A stretch of DNA of 64,000 nt from Fistulifera solaris (Eukaryota > Bacillariophyta > Bacillariophyceae > Naviculales > Stauroneidaceae): assembly GCA_030295235.1 (NCBI GenBank), contig AP026142.1, positions 1-64,000 of the forward strand, given 5' to 3'. Below are positions 33,012 through 44,075 of this stretch, in pieces (the first letter of the stretch is position 1; each line of letters opens with the position of its first letter). Under the pieces are notes generated by a model. That model was not told the DNA's origin. It did not search any database and worked only from the letters and a program-made list of their open reading frames with translations. Position numbers and translations under genes: made by a program.

Positions 33012-34480
33012 ATGTTTCGCACAGCCCTTGTTGGATTCCTTGCCTTGGCGACTGCTTCGGCGGATCAGGTACGTTCGTTTGATTCGAGTAAAAATTCTTT
33101 TGTGAAATGTATTAATTGAAACTAAATATTTGCTCATTATACCATCAGTCTCTCTACAGCCGGCAGTTGCTGACCATTGATGGTACTTACAGCTCGAATG
33201 AAGTCGCTAATGTTGCCAGTCTTCCCATGTACACGGCCGGTAATAGCAAGAAAAGCGTCATCGGTAATGCGTATTATGAACTTGATTGCGCGAGCTCGAC
33301 CATGTGTGTCTCGGTTGTCTTGAACAAAGGATACAAGCTCGAACAAACGCTCGACAACATCTGGGTTAAGGACGCCAATCATCCGACTGCTTCCAATCTC
33401 AAATACGAGACCAAGTCTTTCTCTTACTTCAAAGATGGTACTCAGGGATGGGAAGCTTGTTTCGTTCTTCCAGCATCGGAATCGGGTGATCGTTTGCTCG
33501 AATTCCATTCCAATTACGATAAAGGTGAAACCATGTCGACCGGAAAGCTAGCGCAGGGTGCAGGTAAAGCAATCAACTTGTGTCCGGCCAAGGTCAGTGG
33601 AACAGAAGCCGCACCGACCGAGCCGGAACTTCCAACGGAACCCGAACCCAGCGAGCCGGAACCCACCGAGCCCAAGGATACCCCGTTGTCTCCTGGTAAC
33701 ACCGAAGGCACGGGAGTGACTCCATCCACTCCCCGAGAAGGCGGTTCCTTCGGAGACCCCCACGTCAAAACATGGACGGGTCACGTCTTTGATTTCCACG
33801 GCGCTTGTGATATTGTGTTGGCGCACGTCCCCGCCTTTAACAACGAACAAGGCCTCGACTTGCACGTTCGCATGACGATGCGCGATGACTGGAGTTACAT
33901 CAGTGAAGCCGCTCTCAAAATCGGTAACGATGTCTTGCAAGTCGGCACCAACGCCGAGTATTACTTAAATGGCGTCAAATCGGCCGCTTTGCCCTTGACG
34001 GTTGGTGGCTTTGCCGTCAAGGTCGTACACAAAACCGAAAAGACCCACCGTTTCGACATTGATTTGAAAGAACAGGGCAAGATCCGTATCAAGGTTTACA
34101 ATGAATTCTTGGGTGTCAATTTCCAAAAGGCCGGTAGCGATTTTCAACATGCTACGGGTATCATGGGTGAATTCGAGACGGGTGCCTTGTTGAGCCGCAA
34201 CGGTCAAGTCGTTGCGGACACGAATGTGTACGGACAGGAGTGGCAAGTGCACGACGATGAACTCCAATTGTTCCAAGAAAAGAAGGGACCTCAATACCCT
34301 CAGGCTTGTGAGATGCCGGTCCCCAAGGAACTCTCTCAGCGACGACTCGCCGAGTCGATGGTTTCCTTCGAAGATGCAGCCAAGGCTTGTGCTGATTGGG
34401 ACATGGAATCCAAGGAAGCCTGCATTTATGATGTCATGGCCACCGGCGATTTGGAAATGGCGCAAGGAGGTGCCATGTAA
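33012..34480 (+). CDS. Secreted protein with a von Willebrand factor type D (VWD) domain
   Basis: Exon 1 33012-33068 encodes just the signal peptide MFRTALVGFLALATASADQ. An 80-nt intron follows, then exon 2 33149-34480; 462 residues in total. The first ~160 residues of the mature protein form an unrecognised beta-rich domain. A Pro/Glu/Thr hinge (PTEPELPTEPEPSEPEPTEP) then leads to the VWD domain, which opens with SFGDPHVKTWTGHVFDFHGA and contains LKIGNDVLQVG and FQHATGIMGEF. The C-terminus is acidic with three Cys. VWD domains mediate assembly of extracellular proteins, so a role at the cell surface or frustule is likely but inferred. Confidence 0.85.
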
Positions 34481-35858
34481 GGGTTTGACACGTTCCGTCC
34501 TCGGAACGAACGCCCGATAACAGAGCGAACCTTTGGCATTGTAACAATACCAAAATAATTAAACTCATAACTGCACTCAGCATTACTTATATAATAGTAG
34601 TTGCCGTTGCTTCGTACTACGTACTTTATTAATGGCAGGACACATTCGACATTCAACTACATGACGTTCTGCATTCTCCTCCGGTTCGACAGGGAAGTTC
34701 AAACTGTGCCAATTGTTCATCATCTCCTCGTGCGACTTGATCGGACAACATAAGGATAGATCGCCGAAAGTCGTGCGAAGCGATTTGTTAGCAATGCGGA
34801 TGTCACCAGTGATGTTCGCTCCGTCGGTGGCTCGGCCACTCTAGATTTGCGGAGCCCTTAAAAAAGAACGATTCAATTGAGTAGAGCTCATCCATGGACC
34901 GATCATTCGAATAAAAATCTCCATGTTATCATTTACAGTGATACTTCAGTTGTGCAATAGCCATTGTCGTAAATATAAACAACCGGGACTATAAGCATCC
35001 GTAATCATGAACAACCAGCCCCGCATGCTTCAAGTTTTTGTATGCAACAAAACATTCTAAAAACGTCGCCCAATGTTTTTGCCGAGTCGAAAACGTCACG
35101 GATGATTCAGGATTCAGGACACAACTGGAACGCCTTCAAGTTACAAAGTAGAGTCGGCAAGTACAGCGCTGATAAGCTCGTGTACGACACTGCCCGGCAC
35201 CGGTACAAGTAAATACTCAATGTTAGCATCCTCATTCTCCGAATAAATGTCAATATTGAATCCGAATGATTTCCAACGATGCGAAAAGATGATGATGATG
35301 ATTCACGGCTCTTAGCCAATGATCCATAAAAGGCAGTACCCCCCGTCGTGGATCGTGCAATCCTGCATCCTGCAATCCTTGAAAGTGAAATCAAATGGGA
35401 TGATGGGATCTTATGGTCGCCAAAACGCGTGCATCTTTCTTATGTCGTTTCAATACCAAAAAAGAGAGTGTGCCTGTTTCCTGCAACTGCAACGGCATCG
35501 CATATCGCATGTCGCATGTCGCATGTTTTGAGCTGATCCGGGTTTCCATCAATCTGTCGATGATTTTCCCTTGCAGTACCGGTACTGGGCCGACGTGTTC
35601 TTTACGTAGACTTTCAACGCGAAAAAAGGTATCATGTTCTTTGTCAGAGCGGGTACTCTGTTAACCGTACTACAACCTCGACGGATACACAATCGCCAAT
35701 CGCGTTTCGAAGTTGCATGCATGCTCAGCAAGAGCGAGAACAACCTGCATCTGTTGATTCTGTCTCCATTAACAACGCTGCAGGTTTATAGTTAACTTTG
35801 TCTTAAATCTCCACATTCGCCAAAATACTTGGCTCATTCAACGATCGTTGCAGACAAA
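34481..35858. other. Intergenic region, no supported gene
   Basis: About 1.4 kb. Contains small repeats (CGCATGT three times near 35508-35530) and GTAC-type palindromes (AGTACCGGTACT near 35576), as also seen near 3.65 kb and 56.1 kb. Open frames are short and unlike proteins. Confidence 0.45.
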
Positions 35859-36369
35859 ATGGGGAAAACATTGGGGAAGATTTTGCTATTTGCTTTAGTG
35901 GGTGAGTGCTTTTCATTTCGTTTCCGCTTCTTTACTCCCTGTTGCATGGTCTTATCTTGATTCATATCATGAAATCCAAGGAGTATCAACAGCCCTCTTT
36001 GATCGCCATTTACAAATTTGCAATCGCGGTGGGAGACGCGTTAGCTGTGATTGCGTCACACCCGTCGGTTCCGGCAATTGTTTGGACGCAGCACAGAAAA
36101 CATACAATCGCTGCGTCAAAGCCGACAATACCTTGACATTGCAAAAGTGTAAGGAACGGGCGGAAAGTATTTTGAATCGGGAGCTTCGCGGAATCGCATT
36201 CGCAAATTTCAAAGACAATCGAGCGTGTTCCATTTTCTTTGATGTCGGCGTTAATTTAGAAGAAAATTGTCCGACAGATTTCAGCAAAGTTACTGGGTTT
36301 TTGGGAAGTGGTCGTGTCACTTCGGCGGACAATTCGTCTCCCGATATCACCTGCTGTCGATGCGAATGA
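35859..36369 (+). CDS. Small secreted cysteine-rich protein
   Basis: Two exons, 35859-35901 and 35981-36369, with a 79-nt intron whose donor is GTGAGT; 143 residues. Exon 1 gives most of a signal peptide (MGKTLGKILLFALVGGVSTA across the junction). The mature protein has about eleven Cys, with clusters CDC near the start and CCRCE at the very end, suggesting a disulfide-stabilised extracellular fold. No family is recognised. The intron placed within the signal peptide matches the VWD gene just upstream. Confidence 0.7.
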
Positions 36370-36797
36370 TACCTGGAAAGGCCCAGAATGCGACAAGGCT
36401 CGTCTCCATATCCTGCGTCCGTGGCTTGAAACGAATTTCTATACGCTTCAGCTTTGCGTGAGAGAGTGACTTATTCGCTGAAATAGGGATCTATTTGGTT
36501 TGACTAACATGGAAACAATATGCGGTGATGACTCCAATGAACGAACTAAATCACAATTATTTTTTGTCATCCCGGATGATATTAGCTACGTATAGTAAGT
36601 GTCACACCTCACACTCGTTTGGGCCGAGAAACTATTTGAACGAATGAGAACCCTCATTTTTCATTACTATGGGATAAAGAGAACTGATCCGCTTTTTCTA
36701 CGGGTCGTCGAAGAACAACGCACACTTTTCGTTCGAAAACATGAAGCAACAGAAGATCTCATTCTACGCTTCCATAAACAAACCATAAGCAACAACC
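36370..36797. other. Short intergenic region
   Basis: About 430 bases. One plus-strand open frame of 69 codons (36599-36808) overlaps the F-box start and is not convincing. The F-box gene promoter should lie here. Confidence 0.45.
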
Positions 36798-37526
36798 ATG
36801 ATCGATAGCATACCCTTTGAAGTTCGCTTGCTGTGCTGGGAGTATTTATCGGTCAAAGATTATGGCTCACTCGCCATGACATGTCGTTCTTGGAACGACG
36901 ATCGCCGTCATTTACATCCAACACGATATGTTTGCATTTCCTCTCCAACCCACGAACAAGCTCTCCAGCGCTCGCGAATTCTGCATCAGAATCAGCCTAT
37001 CCTACTTCGGCTGGAAACGGTGTTACCTCGGAAACACGTACCACTGCTTAATGTCACGGAACTGGAATTGGCGTTAGGCTTGCCGGTTGTTGTATCCGCC
37101 ATTTGCTTTCCTAATGTCACCAAAGTCACATTAAGCAACAATACACAGTTTCGAGACCAACAACAAATGGGAAAGTTTCTGCATAATAATGTGGAGGTTC
37201 TGATCATTCAAGACAATGATCGTGTGCCTTTGAATGGACACGATTTGCGTGAATTCCAAGCATTGCATACGTTGATCTTGCAAAACTGTTGCTTGCAGTT
37301 GACGGAAGTGTCGGACGCACGTTGTGAGCTTGATTTGTTCTCGTGGATCAAAGCTCCGTTGCGGCACGTAGCCATGCGCCGGGTTCACTGTCCAGGGGTT
37401 TCACAAACTATGTTGATGAACTTTGTGAGGAGGCGACCGTTGCTGCAGTATTTTGAGAGTGATGTGCTGACAGAAGACAACAAGAGTCGATTGCGAAATG
37501 AACTTCCGTATATTCAGATTGTTTAA
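36798..37526 (+). CDS. F-box protein
   Basis: 242 residues, intronless. The N-terminus MIDSIPFEVRLLCWEYLSVK continues DYGSLAMTCRSWNDDRRHLH, a good F-box (Pro, paired hydrophobics, C-R-x-W). The rest has leucine-rich-repeat character (LNVTELELALGLPV, ALHTLILQNCCLQLT). F-box proteins give substrate choice to SCF ubiquitin ligases through Skp1; the target is unknown. The protein is short for an F-box/LRR member. Confidence 0.65.
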   Translation: MIDSIPFEVRLLCWEYLSVKDYGSLAMTCRSWNDDRRHLHPTRYVCISSPTHEQALQRSRILHQNQPILLRLETVLPRKHVPLLNVTELELALGLPVVVSAICFPNVTKVTLSNNTQFRDQQQMGKFLHNNVEVLIIQDNDRVPLNGHDLREFQALHTLILQNCCLQLTEVSDARCELDLFSWIKAPLRHVAMRRVHCPGVSQTMLMNFVRRRPLLQYFESDVLTEDNKSRLRNELPYIQIV

Positions 37527-39465
37527 GGCGGCATATCGTGTACGGCGCAATGCATGTGTAATTTTTCGAGAGTGTATTTGAGCTGGATGAAATAAAGGGT
37601 CCGAGGCAGCGTGTTTCCCGCCAAGGCACACTAGTAGTTCACATATCGAATCGACAGTTACTCCACTCTCGCCTCCTCAAAGTGGCTGCAAGCCTGCCGC
37701 GATGGAATGAATAGCGGACTGTCATGAACTGCTGACCGTCGGTATCGGACCTGTTGCCAAAACCGCTTCCGCAATTCACGAAACGAAAAGTTCTCGAAGA
37801 TCAGATGTCAGTGTTCCTTGAACATTATTTTTAAAAATGTAGAGATATAAAAGCGATTCTCGTTCTCCATTCTTCATTCGTTTTTCGCTGGTTACCGTTA
37901 TTTCTGTGCAAATATCACATGCCCTGCATCGGCTCGTTCTCGATGTTTTGACTGTCAACACGTTACAATCACAGTTCCTTGCTTATTGTTACTTTCGATG
38001 TATAGCAGTAACCATTAGACCTTTACTGAATTCCGATAGTCGTACGTTGCGCATCATGCTTGGTAAAAAAATAGTTGGATGATTAAAGTTTACAAGGTTA
38101 CTGATTACTGATAATATTCAAGCTGCTTCTTCAGCATCGTTCTCTCGCTCTAGGTGGCGAGCATCTGTCGTATCTCGATGTCACTTGAGCTGCCTATGGT
38201 CTCCATTAGCTCTCTAGGCTCTAGGCTCCCTAGAGAGTCTACCGGGAAACCATCGCCGTTCATCGTTAAAATCAATCAAGGCTTGAAACGCCAACATGCA
38301 AATGATGAGCATGGCTGGTTTGCGACGATTACAAGTACATCTTGACGTGTAACAGGTACGTAACGCAACAAAAACCGTTCGTGACTTCATGAGTGCATTT
38401 TGACACTAAGGTTGCGGGACATTTGCCAGGGTTAAATTGATAAAATAATTGTTAGGACAAAACACTCAAACATTATTATTATTTTGTCGTTTGTCGAAGA
38501 GACAATAGGTAATGAGACGTTGTTTGTTCCGCAACATAATGCCATCATGAACTCAAAAATACAACGCATGACCGCTGATTTCATGACAAAAATGAGTCAA
38601 TAGTCATAACGAAGTTTTTGTAAATCTGCACTTTCATAAACTGCAGACTTGAACTTCCCCGATAAAGCTCAAATGGCAGCTGGCAGTGGGCAGTGGCAGC
38701 TCGTAAACTTACTGATGAAAAGTATAGTCCGACAAATATCGATATTTCGATTTTTACGAATATCAATATCGTATTATACGATATAATAACCGATATTAAT
38801 ATCGGCGACCGTCTCTCTTCGCCCGCAAAATACAGCCATTTTAGCGTAAAATGCCACAAATCCGTCTGTCAGGCGTACGAATATCGACAAATATCGATAT
38901 TGGGAAAAATGGCTCTGATATAATACGTTATTATAACGTGAATATCGGTATTCGTTATTTGTTATTTTAGAGCGTGTCGAACGTCGAACTATAAATGAAA
39001 AGCGAAAGCAAACAGAAAACGGAAGGGGCAAACGGCAAAGTAACTGTTAGTGTTAAATTGTTAGATACAGGAGTAGATTACTTACTTTGTACTTTGTACT
39101 GTCTACTTTTATTGAAAGCTCCAGAGCAGCTGTTCGGGACCTCCAACGACTTTTTGATCTACACGATTTCGATCAGTGCGTGTTCCACAGAAGCTATCTT
39201 TTGACATTTCACAGATTGTATTCTACTTTGTATCGTTTACGATGTAGGAGATTGAACAGTGAAGGTTCTGCCGAATGCTCTGCGCCACGCCCCTTACTTT
39301 GGTATAGCGAATAGCGACGCCCAAGGCAAATGTTGCAGTGACGCGTTTTCTCTGGCATTACCTTGTAGTTCTGCTGGGCGTTCTTTCATTGCGCAAAAAT
39401 CGTGAGGCCTCCCTCTTTGATCATTCCTTCCTGTTTGATTTTTTGATAATCTGTTCCTCTTTACC
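37527..39465. other. Long intergenic region, no supported gene
   Basis: About 1.9 kb. Notable only for a CTCTAGG/CTAGAG-rich patch near 38145-38235 and the ATATCGATAT-rich patch listed separately. Open frames are short. No RNA gene is recognised. Confidence 0.5.
38730..38955. repeat. AT-rich patch dense in TATCGATA-type palindromes
   Basis: GACAAATATCGATATT occurs at ~38730 and again at ~38890. Between and beside them are CGATATTAATATCG, CGTATTATACGATATAATA, ACGTTATTATAACGT and GAATATCGGTATTC, all palindromic or nearly so. The patch is about 225 bases long and non-coding. It could form cruciforms or bind a dimeric factor. Confidence 0.65.
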
Positions 39466-39705
39466 ATGAAATGCTCGTTCGAAACGCAAAATAGCCCTTC
39501 GCCAACCATCGACGCGACGTCGCTTCGAACGGCTATGCTTTCGTCGAATCCACTTTCTCGTCCGCCGCGCAATCATACTATCTCTTCCCCGAGAACCCGA
39601 CGTGCACATGTGGTATCTGTCTTACAAGAAGCTTTGGATATTATAGCGGATATGGAAGACTACGTTGCCTCTGGTTCGGAAGACGTTGTTCATCTCTCAC
39701 AATAA
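39466..39705 (+). CDS. Small hypothetical protein (79 residues)
   Basis: ATG start at the end of a pyrimidine-rich stretch. The N-terminal half is Ser/Pro/Arg-rich (SSNPLSRPPRNHTISSPRTR) and the C-terminal half is a helix (AHVVSVLQEALDIIADMEDY) with an acidic end. It looks like a real but unknown small protein. It converges with the small minus-strand gene at 39849. Confidence 0.45.
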   Translation: MKCSFETQNSPSPTIDATSLRTAMLSSNPLSRPPRNHTISSPRTRRAHVVSVLQEALDIIADMEDYVASGSEDVVHLSQ

Positions 39706-39848
39706 GGGCAAACGCTGGTTACCACAAATGGTTTCATTTATCACTTCTCAACATCTTTTGAACAACCAAGATTGCTCACGCCGACACCCGAAATGATTTT
39801 GCTAAGAAACCTTAATTTAATAAATTAATTCTTTATTGCCTGAAACGA

Positions 39849-40124
39849 TTATTTCGTCGAGATATCGTGAGCACGCTCCCTTGCGGCTGCCCATTGCTCT
39901 CGAATGAAGACCAGGTAGCGACGGCGCGTTGACATCTCTCTGTGGTCTATTCCTCCTTTCCTTATCCTAGAAGGCACGTCATATCTTCCATGGTGCTTAA
40001 AAGTAGACTTTCTTATCTTTCTCAATGAAGCACGCACGCTGTCATTTTTCATGACGAGCCAAGGCTGAGCGTGACTGAATATTCCGCCCGTGACTAAAGC
40101 AGATCTTCCTATTACTTCGCACAT
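39849..40124 (-). CDS. Small basic hypothetical protein (91 residues)
   Basis: Starts MCEVIGRSALVTGGIFSHAQ. The second half is strongly basic and helical (SLRKIRKSTFKHHGRYDVPS, RRRYLVFIREQWAAARERAH), a composition seen in mitochondrial ribosomal or respiratory accessory proteins, but no family is recognised. It lies divergent from, and only ~50 bases from, the UNC93-like gene, which supports a shared promoter. Confidence 0.5.
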   Translation of the reverse strand: MCEVIGRSALVTGGIFSHAQPWLVMKNDSVRASLRKIRKSTFKHHGRYDVPSRIRKGGIDHREMSTRRRYLVFIREQWAAARERAHDISTK

Positions 40125-40175
40125 TTTAAAAAAAAAAGCATTCCTTTTTCAATCGAGGTATCTCATCTCTTGACC

Positions 40176-41578
40176 ATGATGCGTCGAAAACATCTTCCCA
40201 AACTCCTTCCTCTCGCGATTTCTGACACAAATACTAATATCAAAACACGCATGACCCGTCGGTTCCCCCGTTGGTACCGCACACCGCGCACACAAACACT
40301 TGTGTTGGGGCTCGTCTTTTCCAAGTCTTTACCGCTTATACAACGATTCAATTCTATGCATCGTCCAACTACGGCCCCGAGCTCGCCAGTCGCATCGTGA
40401 GTACGTTGTATGTCACGTTTACAGTCGGTTGTTTTGTAGCACCGACGTGGACGAATCAATGGGGCGCTCAAACGGCGGTGACGTTCGGAATTTTAGGATA
40501 CGCGTGTTTGGTGGGGACAAGTTTAGTGTATTTCCAGTTTCCGCAACACCCATGGGTAGTGATTGGGGGAGGAGCCGTGTTGGGGCTCGGAGCATCACTG
40601 CTTTGGACGGGGCAAGGACGTTTGTTGTTGTCGTATGCCCAGAATGATGCGAGTTTGTTGGGGTTGTTTTGGTCGGCCTTTCAATGCAGTGCCGTTACAG
40701 GCGGTCTGCTGAGTTTCCTGTATTATGGAAGAGAAACCAACGCAAACAATGCTGGGCTGTATCTCATTTTCTTGGGGTTCATTCTTATCGGAGCGCTCGC
40801 GTCGCATTTCCTATTGATACCATCTCGTGAATTGTATCGATCACCGAAACAAGAATCTGTGCACCCGATGGAAGAAACAACGAGTCTAGTAGTCAGTCAA
40901 TCAGACTATTGGAACGATGAAGAGTCGCCGGAAGACGTTAGTCAGCATTCTTGGTGGTACGAGACTCGTGAAACGTTACGTCTGTTTTCGTCACCGACCA
41001 TGTTATGGCTGGGCCCATTATTCTTTTATACCGGATTCAATCAGCCCTATCAACAAGCGACTTTCGGTAATCGAATGGTGAGCAAACGTACAATTGGATT
41101 GGAATTGGTGGTTTTTCATAGCATGGAAATACTGGGTGGTTTTGTGGGAGGAAAATTGTTGAAGTCCAGAACGACGGCTCTTTATTGTTGGGCACTGTTT
41201 GGCATTATGATCATACTAGGCAATGCGCTGGCACTCCTTCTCGAAGTTCAGTCGTCAGGAGATATCTCTGCAGTCGACGTAGCTGATGGATGGGCGGTGG
41301 TGCTGCCATCCTTGGCGTTTGCATCTTGGGGTTTGGCGGACGCACAAATCAATCTGTACATCATGTGGTTGTTGGGACACTGGTATTCCGACGCTGAACG
41401 GAGTCGCGCCATTGGCTTCTACAAGTGTCTGCAATCATTAGGATATTCCTTGGGGTTCTGGTGTATGCCAACGTCGCGCATGTCCGCGTTGCATCAATGG
41501 ATACTGTCGTCGAGTTTGTTTGTCATAGGGTCCGTCATGTCCTTGCAGAAACTGCCCAAGCGTAATGCGTTGGAGTGA
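40176..41578 (+). CDS. UNC93-like multi-pass membrane protein (MFS fold)
   Basis: About eleven or twelve hydrophobic segments are seen. UNC93/MFS-type blocks are TLVLGLVFF, SSNYGPELASRIVSTLYVTF, GILGYACLVGTSLVYFQ and the glycine-rich GGGAVLGLGASLLWTGQGRL, which is the UNC93 signature. The middle loop is acidic (WNDEESPEDVSQ). One T is missing in a T4 run near 40318; restoring it gives exactly 468 codons. UNC93 relatives regulate channels or traffic receptors, and some plant members affect potassium homeostasis. Substrate here is unknown. Confidence 0.78.
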
Positions 41579-41959
41579 AATAAAGTTGTAGATTATAAAG
41601 TGCGGTTTAATGATACGAAAAACGAAGTAAAAAGAGACTCGGACGAGCTAACTGAAGAAAATGTGATACTATTATTTGAGAAACGGGTCACGCTGTAGCA
41701 AAGTGCCTCTAAATAGTGAGTGCCGGAAGGATTATAGATGTCAGGTCAATGTGTAGTCTTGAGAGCTGGCTGGCGTAACCAGAAATCTCGGCATAAGTAA
41801 ATTGTCTGACGGGCGCGCTCGCCGTTGCATATTACGGAGTCGATCGCCTACCGAAGGTGTTTGTTTGCATCTCTGTTTCTTCGTATAAAAACGACCACCA
41901 TCGATTAAAACGTTTGCATTCAGACAATCTTTCCTCCTTTTCTCTATTCACTCTATATC
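41579..41959. other. Short intergenic region
   Basis: About 380 bases between two plus-strand genes. No gene, repeat or RNA is recognised. Confidence 0.45.
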
Positions 41960-42544
41960 ATGATGAAATCAACCCAAAGCCAAGTAGAAGATGCGTTCGC
42001 TGGTCATCAAGAAGAAAAGTCGGAAAAGGATGTCGGCGGCTCGCCGGTCCGAAACGGCCCCGTAGGTTGCTACCTCGTCTACGAACCTTCTTCTGGTGGT
42101 CGTCTCATGAATGAGTACAGCAAAGGCCCCATTCCGAGCAATGCAGTAGGATTCTGGTGTACAGATGAGCCCATTCAAGAGTTCAAATTCAAAGTAGCCG
42201 GCGGCCGAAGCGAATTGATTAAAGGAATCGCGGGTGGTGATTCGAATCGCCGTAAATACTTTACCGGATGGTGCTTGTTCTTGAAAGCTGCTAAGGCAAA
42301 GAAAGCCAAAGTGATTCAATTCATTCCAGAATCGCAAGGTGTACCGGTGGATGTGTACGGGTACCATCAAAAGTTGAATCAACCCGTTTTGCTGGAATTG
42401 GAGGAAGCCTTGACCGATGTGAGTGATTTGGATGCAGTTGCTGTCATGCCCCGGCATCATGAGTTTATGAGAGGTGTCAAGTCGATTGCTTTAAGCAACT
42501 TTTTGGAATTGGGAAACCTAGCGGGCGCATCGACGCGATTGTAA
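41960..42544 (+). CDS. Conserved-looking hypothetical soluble protein
   Basis: 194 residues, intronless, starting MMKSTQSQVEDAFAGHQEEK. No signal peptide or membrane segment. A compact fold is suggested by VGCYLVYEPSSGGRLMNEYS, AVGFWCTDEPIQEFKFKVAG and KYFTGWCLFLKAAKAKKAKV. The C-terminal part contains a helix (LLELEEALTDVSDLDAVAVM). It is not recognised. The frame is clean, unlike many neighbours. Confidence 0.65.
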   Translation: MMKSTQSQVEDAFAGHQEEKSEKDVGGSPVRNGPVGCYLVYEPSSGGRLMNEYSKGPIPSNAVGFWCTDEPIQEFKFKVAGGRSELIKGIAGGDSNRRKYFTGWCLFLKAAKAKKAKVIQFIPESQGVPVDVYGYHQKLNQPVLLELEEALTDVSDLDAVAVMPRHHEFMRGVKSIALSNFLELGNLAGASTRL

Positions 42545-42748
42545 ATGATTTTGCTCTGAAAAAATTGATCCGAAGTACATGCACGAGAACCGATCATTGA
42601 TGAATGATGCATGACATACCATACATACGAATGAGTCTGTGACACAGTTAACGTGTCTAGTAACAGAAGTTAAACAAAAATAATGACGCACAGAAGCATA
42701 GAATAAGTTTTCGCTTAGCTGCTATCGGATATAGTACTTTTCGGTCAT

Positions 42749-43456
42749 TTAGATCTCAACATTAGTGATGGTTTGAGTTTCGACTTGAGAAACTCCATCA
42801 ATGGCTTTGATCTTGGCCAAAAAGTCGGCTTCGGGTCCGTGGCCCTTCTCCGACCAAGGACCATACTCCTCAAGAGGAACTTCAGAAATATAAGTTGCAA
42901 AAACAGCGTCAGGGGTGTTGCCGTTCTATCAACAAACGAAACAGATGCAAAACATGTACTCACCAGTAATCATGAGCTAAACAATATCCAGCAAGAAGAT
43001 CATGTACGATTCAGAGTGGGTTAGAAGAGAGTGAGTAGTTTAGGGTCAATTTTCACCAAAATAATACAATGGAATGAACGTACTTTGAAGTCAAGGCAAG
43101 ATCCGCAGACCAAACGATTGACGGTAACATCCTTACTAATTGACTTGATTTCGGGCAAATATTCGTCCACGACTTTGGCAATCGCTTCCAACGACTTGGA
43201 AGTGGCCTTATCTCCTTCGTACTTGCAACGCCATTCTCGGCAGACACGGTCAAAGCTCATGGCGCCATTTGCGAGAGGAACTGCTTCAAAGAGTGCAGTT
43301 GAGGAAGAAGCACGAGCCGACGGAGCAGCCGGGGAGAACGCCTGAGAAAAGAATTGTGAGATGAGTTTGACGCGAGACGTCGGATACATGTTCCAGCAGT
43401 CATCAACCTACCGAAGCCACAGAAACAAGAGTCACGAGAACAGCAGGGACTTTCAT
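42749..43456 (-). CDS. Plastid-targeted hypothetical protein with a 13-nt exon
   Basis: Exons are 43456-43412, 43341-43084, 42976-42964 (13 nt) and 42925-42749. The presequence [15 protein letters not shown] joins [20 protein letters not shown], giving the classic ASAF plastid-import motif exactly at the exon 1/2 junction. The mature protein ([53 protein letters not shown]) is about 140 residues with three or four Cys; no family is recognised. One base too many at the start of the last exon (AA for A) breaks the phase, and removing it gives 163 residues. The alternatives are a different micro-exon border or a missing micro-exon. Confidence 0.65.
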
Positions 43457-44075
43457 GTTGCTTTTTTCGTTAGGAATGGTTACTTGTCGAGACAAATATT
43501 AGCTAGGAAGACCAATGAATCCGATACAAAGCAGCCAATAATAAACATTGCTCGATTGCATCATCGTTGCCTGCTGCGAGGAGTTGCGAGATACACACTG
43601 TCTCATTCATTTTTCTTTTTGCGTACGTCACAGTCACAGCTGTGACCCGTGAATGAAAACCATCGTCAGGAACTCACGAATGAATGGCGGGTGATCGTAA
43701 TAGTAACTCAAACTCTAACGCACAAAAAACAGGATGCCATGCATGTGCAAAAGCGCGTGACGCACTACTTATAAAACCAGAATGCAGGTCTCAACGGCCA
43801 GGGCCGTTTTAGATGTTCTAAGCACTGCGTTTTTTAATGTACGCCAGCGATCGGCTCGTTTCTGTTCGCATTCGTTATTACCTACAAATTACCTTATACT
43901 CTCATGCACGACCTACAGTAACGTTTTCCACTCTATAGAGTGGTTTGGCGAGAAAAAGGCATCCGTTGACAAGCCCATGTCGTCCATCGCTCACGTTTTT
44001 GCAACTTTGTCGTGAAAAGGTCGTTCATCACATTACAACCATCCAAGTAATAGAAGCCTTCAACCCAAAACAGCC
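43457..44075. other. Divergent intergenic region
   Basis: About 620 bases between the start of the minus-strand plastid protein and the plus-strand secreted protein at 44076; both promoters are expected here. Open frames are short. No repeat is recognised. Confidence 0.5.
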
